Source: Bacteroidota bacterium (GTDB taxonomy: Bacteria; Bacteroidota; Bacteroidia; Chitinophagales; JADIYW01). From it: a DNA stretch of 64,000 nucleotides. A program made the position numbers and the translations under genes. The notes below the pieces were generated by a model, which did not search any database, had not been told where the DNA came from, and saw nothing but the letters and a program-made list of their open reading frames with translations. The stretch is from assembly GCA_963169645.1 (NCBI GenBank), contig CAUJCO010000013.1, forward strand, positions 905,923-969,922, in the 5' to 3' direction. This document shows positions 63,243 through 64,000 of this stretch, in pieces (the first letter of the stretch is position 1; the number at the start of each line of letters is the position of its first letter).

Positions 63243-64000
63243 CTATTTTCGTTCCCAATAATTAATATCCTTGATGTTCTCGATGATATTGAGATAGTTT
63301 TCGTACCGTGTAGCTGCAATTTTTAATGCTTCTACGGCTGTTTTTACTGCGCAGTTGGGTTCATTTTGATGTAGGCAATTATTAAACTGACAGTCTTTCG
63401 CAAATTGTCGAATTTCTTTAAAATAGCCGGATACTTCTTCGGGTTCTACGTGTAACATCATAAACTCTTTAATGCCCGGCGTGTCAATAATAAAAGTGTT
63501 TTCCATTAATTGGAACATGGTGGCAAACGTAGTGGTGTGCATTCCTTTGCTCCATTTTTCAGAAATTTTATTGGTCTTTAAATTCAATTCCGGATTTATC
63601 ACATTTAATAAGGTGGATTTGCCTACTCCGGAATGACCGGCTACTAAGGTGGTTTTATTGGTTAATGTATTTTGGATAGTATCTATTCCTTCTTTTGTGA
63701 TGGTGGAACTACAAATCACGTCGTAACCTAATGAATTGTACACGAGTTGTAAGTATTCTACTTGCTCGCGTTCTTTTTCTTTTAAGATATCAATTTTATT
63801 CAGTACAATTTTTACCGGAATATGAAATGATTCAGCAGCAGCGATAAATCTGTCAATAAAACCTAATGAAGTACGCGGTTGGGATATGGTAACAATCAAT
63901 AATGCTATATCAATATTAGAAGCAATGATGTGCCGTTGATGTTTGTTTCTGGGCGATTGCCGAATAATATAATTGTTGCGTTCGTGTATTTCGTTGATGA
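63243..64000 (-). CDS. rsgA: Ribosome small-subunit-dependent GTPase A (5' end cut by window)
   Basis: The frame is open to the window edge, so the N-terminal OB domain is partly missing. The circularly permuted GTPase order is visible: G4 VLNKIDIL, then G1 GHSGVGKSTLLN, then G3 DTPGIKEF. The C-terminal zinc site is CQFNNCLHQNEPNC. RsgA helps late 30S maturation. The visible part reads INEIHERNNYIIRQSPRN at the edge, consistent with the OB-fold. Confidence 0.95.
   Translation of the reverse strand, partial: INEIHERNNYIIRQSPRNKHQRHIIASNIDIALLIVTISQPRTSLGFIDRFIAAAESFHIPVKIVLNKIDILKEKEREQVEYLQLVYNSLGYDVICSSTITKEGIDTIQNTLTNKTTLVAGHSGVGKSTLLNVINPELNLKTNKISEKWSKGMHTTTFATMFQLMENTFIIDTPGIKEFMMLHVEPEEVSGYFKEIRQFAKDCQFNNCLHQNEPNCAVKTAVEALKIAATRYENYLNIIENIKDINYWERK

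Overview
The window is a chromosomal segment of a low-GC Bacteroidota bacterium, probably close to Chitinophagales/Sphingobacteriia, although I cannot fix the genus. Three things point there. Promoters have the Bacteroidota form (TTG, 19-20 nt, TAnnTTTG). One protein ends in a type IX secretion (Por) sorting domain. The gene set includes families typical of the phylum: a BatA-type VWA protein, DUF3127, DUF4126, DUF4199, DUF4920, a GH3/serine-hydrolase fusion, and a eukaryote-like class Ia ribonucleotide reductase. Most starts lack a Shine-Dalgarno sequence.

Layout. 1-7.3 kb: surface and housekeeping genes (partial membrane glycosyltransferase, acyltransferase-3, secreted PhoD phosphatase, TsaC/Sua5, GT4 glycosyltransferase, DapD). 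7.3-11.8 kb: small lipoproteins and exported proteins, tRNA-Lys(UUU) with promoter and terminator, DUF3127, DUF4126, a radical SAM/SPASM protein, then two tandem hairpin repeats. 12.1-24.7 kb: GH3/beta-lactamase fusion; mutL, two rhomboids and an EEP nuclease-like protein on the plus strand; then a minus-strand run of BatA/VWA, a dihydroorotase-like protein without its metal ligands, DUF4199 and GT2. 24.8-32.2 kb: PF10118 hydrolase, an AbiH-family gene between near-identical 87/88-bp direct repeats, uvrA and typA. 32.3-36.4 kb: a KDSR-like reductase (possible sphingolipid synthesis), a hybrid histidine kinase and a putative Cys-peptidase-like protein. 36.5-44 kb: a phenylalanine/tyrosine degradation cluster (PAH, fumarylacetoacetase, MarR, HPPD, homogentisate dioxygenase), plus a flavin reductase, an untracked 51-aa gene and a Glu/Leu-type dehydrogenase. 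44.4-53.1 kb: two PlsC-like acyltransferases, a NarL-type two-component pair, a beta-helix lipoprotein, rnhB, tcdA, purE and purK. 53.2-53.5 kb: a promoter, a 157-nt tRNA-like RNA and a terminator. 53.6-59.8 kb: YdeI-like, rhodanese, nrdA and nrdB with two perfect DnaA boxes upstream, a lipoprotein and dtd. 59.9-63.2 kb: a WYL-regulator locus. The window ends inside rsgA.

The strongest candidate for something new is the WYL locus. Three 23-bp palindromes of the same form (about ACTACGACA-N5-TGTCGTAGT) lie just upstream of the WYL regulator, of an unknown 93-aa protein, and of a two-gene unit encoding an unknown 183-aa protein and a DEDDh 3'-5' exonuclease. In the first two, the palindrome is exactly 7 nt from a -7 box. 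This looks like a self-regulated mini-regulon, and it encloses a HEPN/MNT toxin-antitoxin pair. Second is the tRNA-like RNA: Leu-type D-arm, T-arm and 7-bp acceptor, but an 87-nt variable region and an anticodon-loop sequence reading GUC. Third is the repeat-flanked AbiH cassette, whose hairpin repeat family has two further copies 14 kb away.
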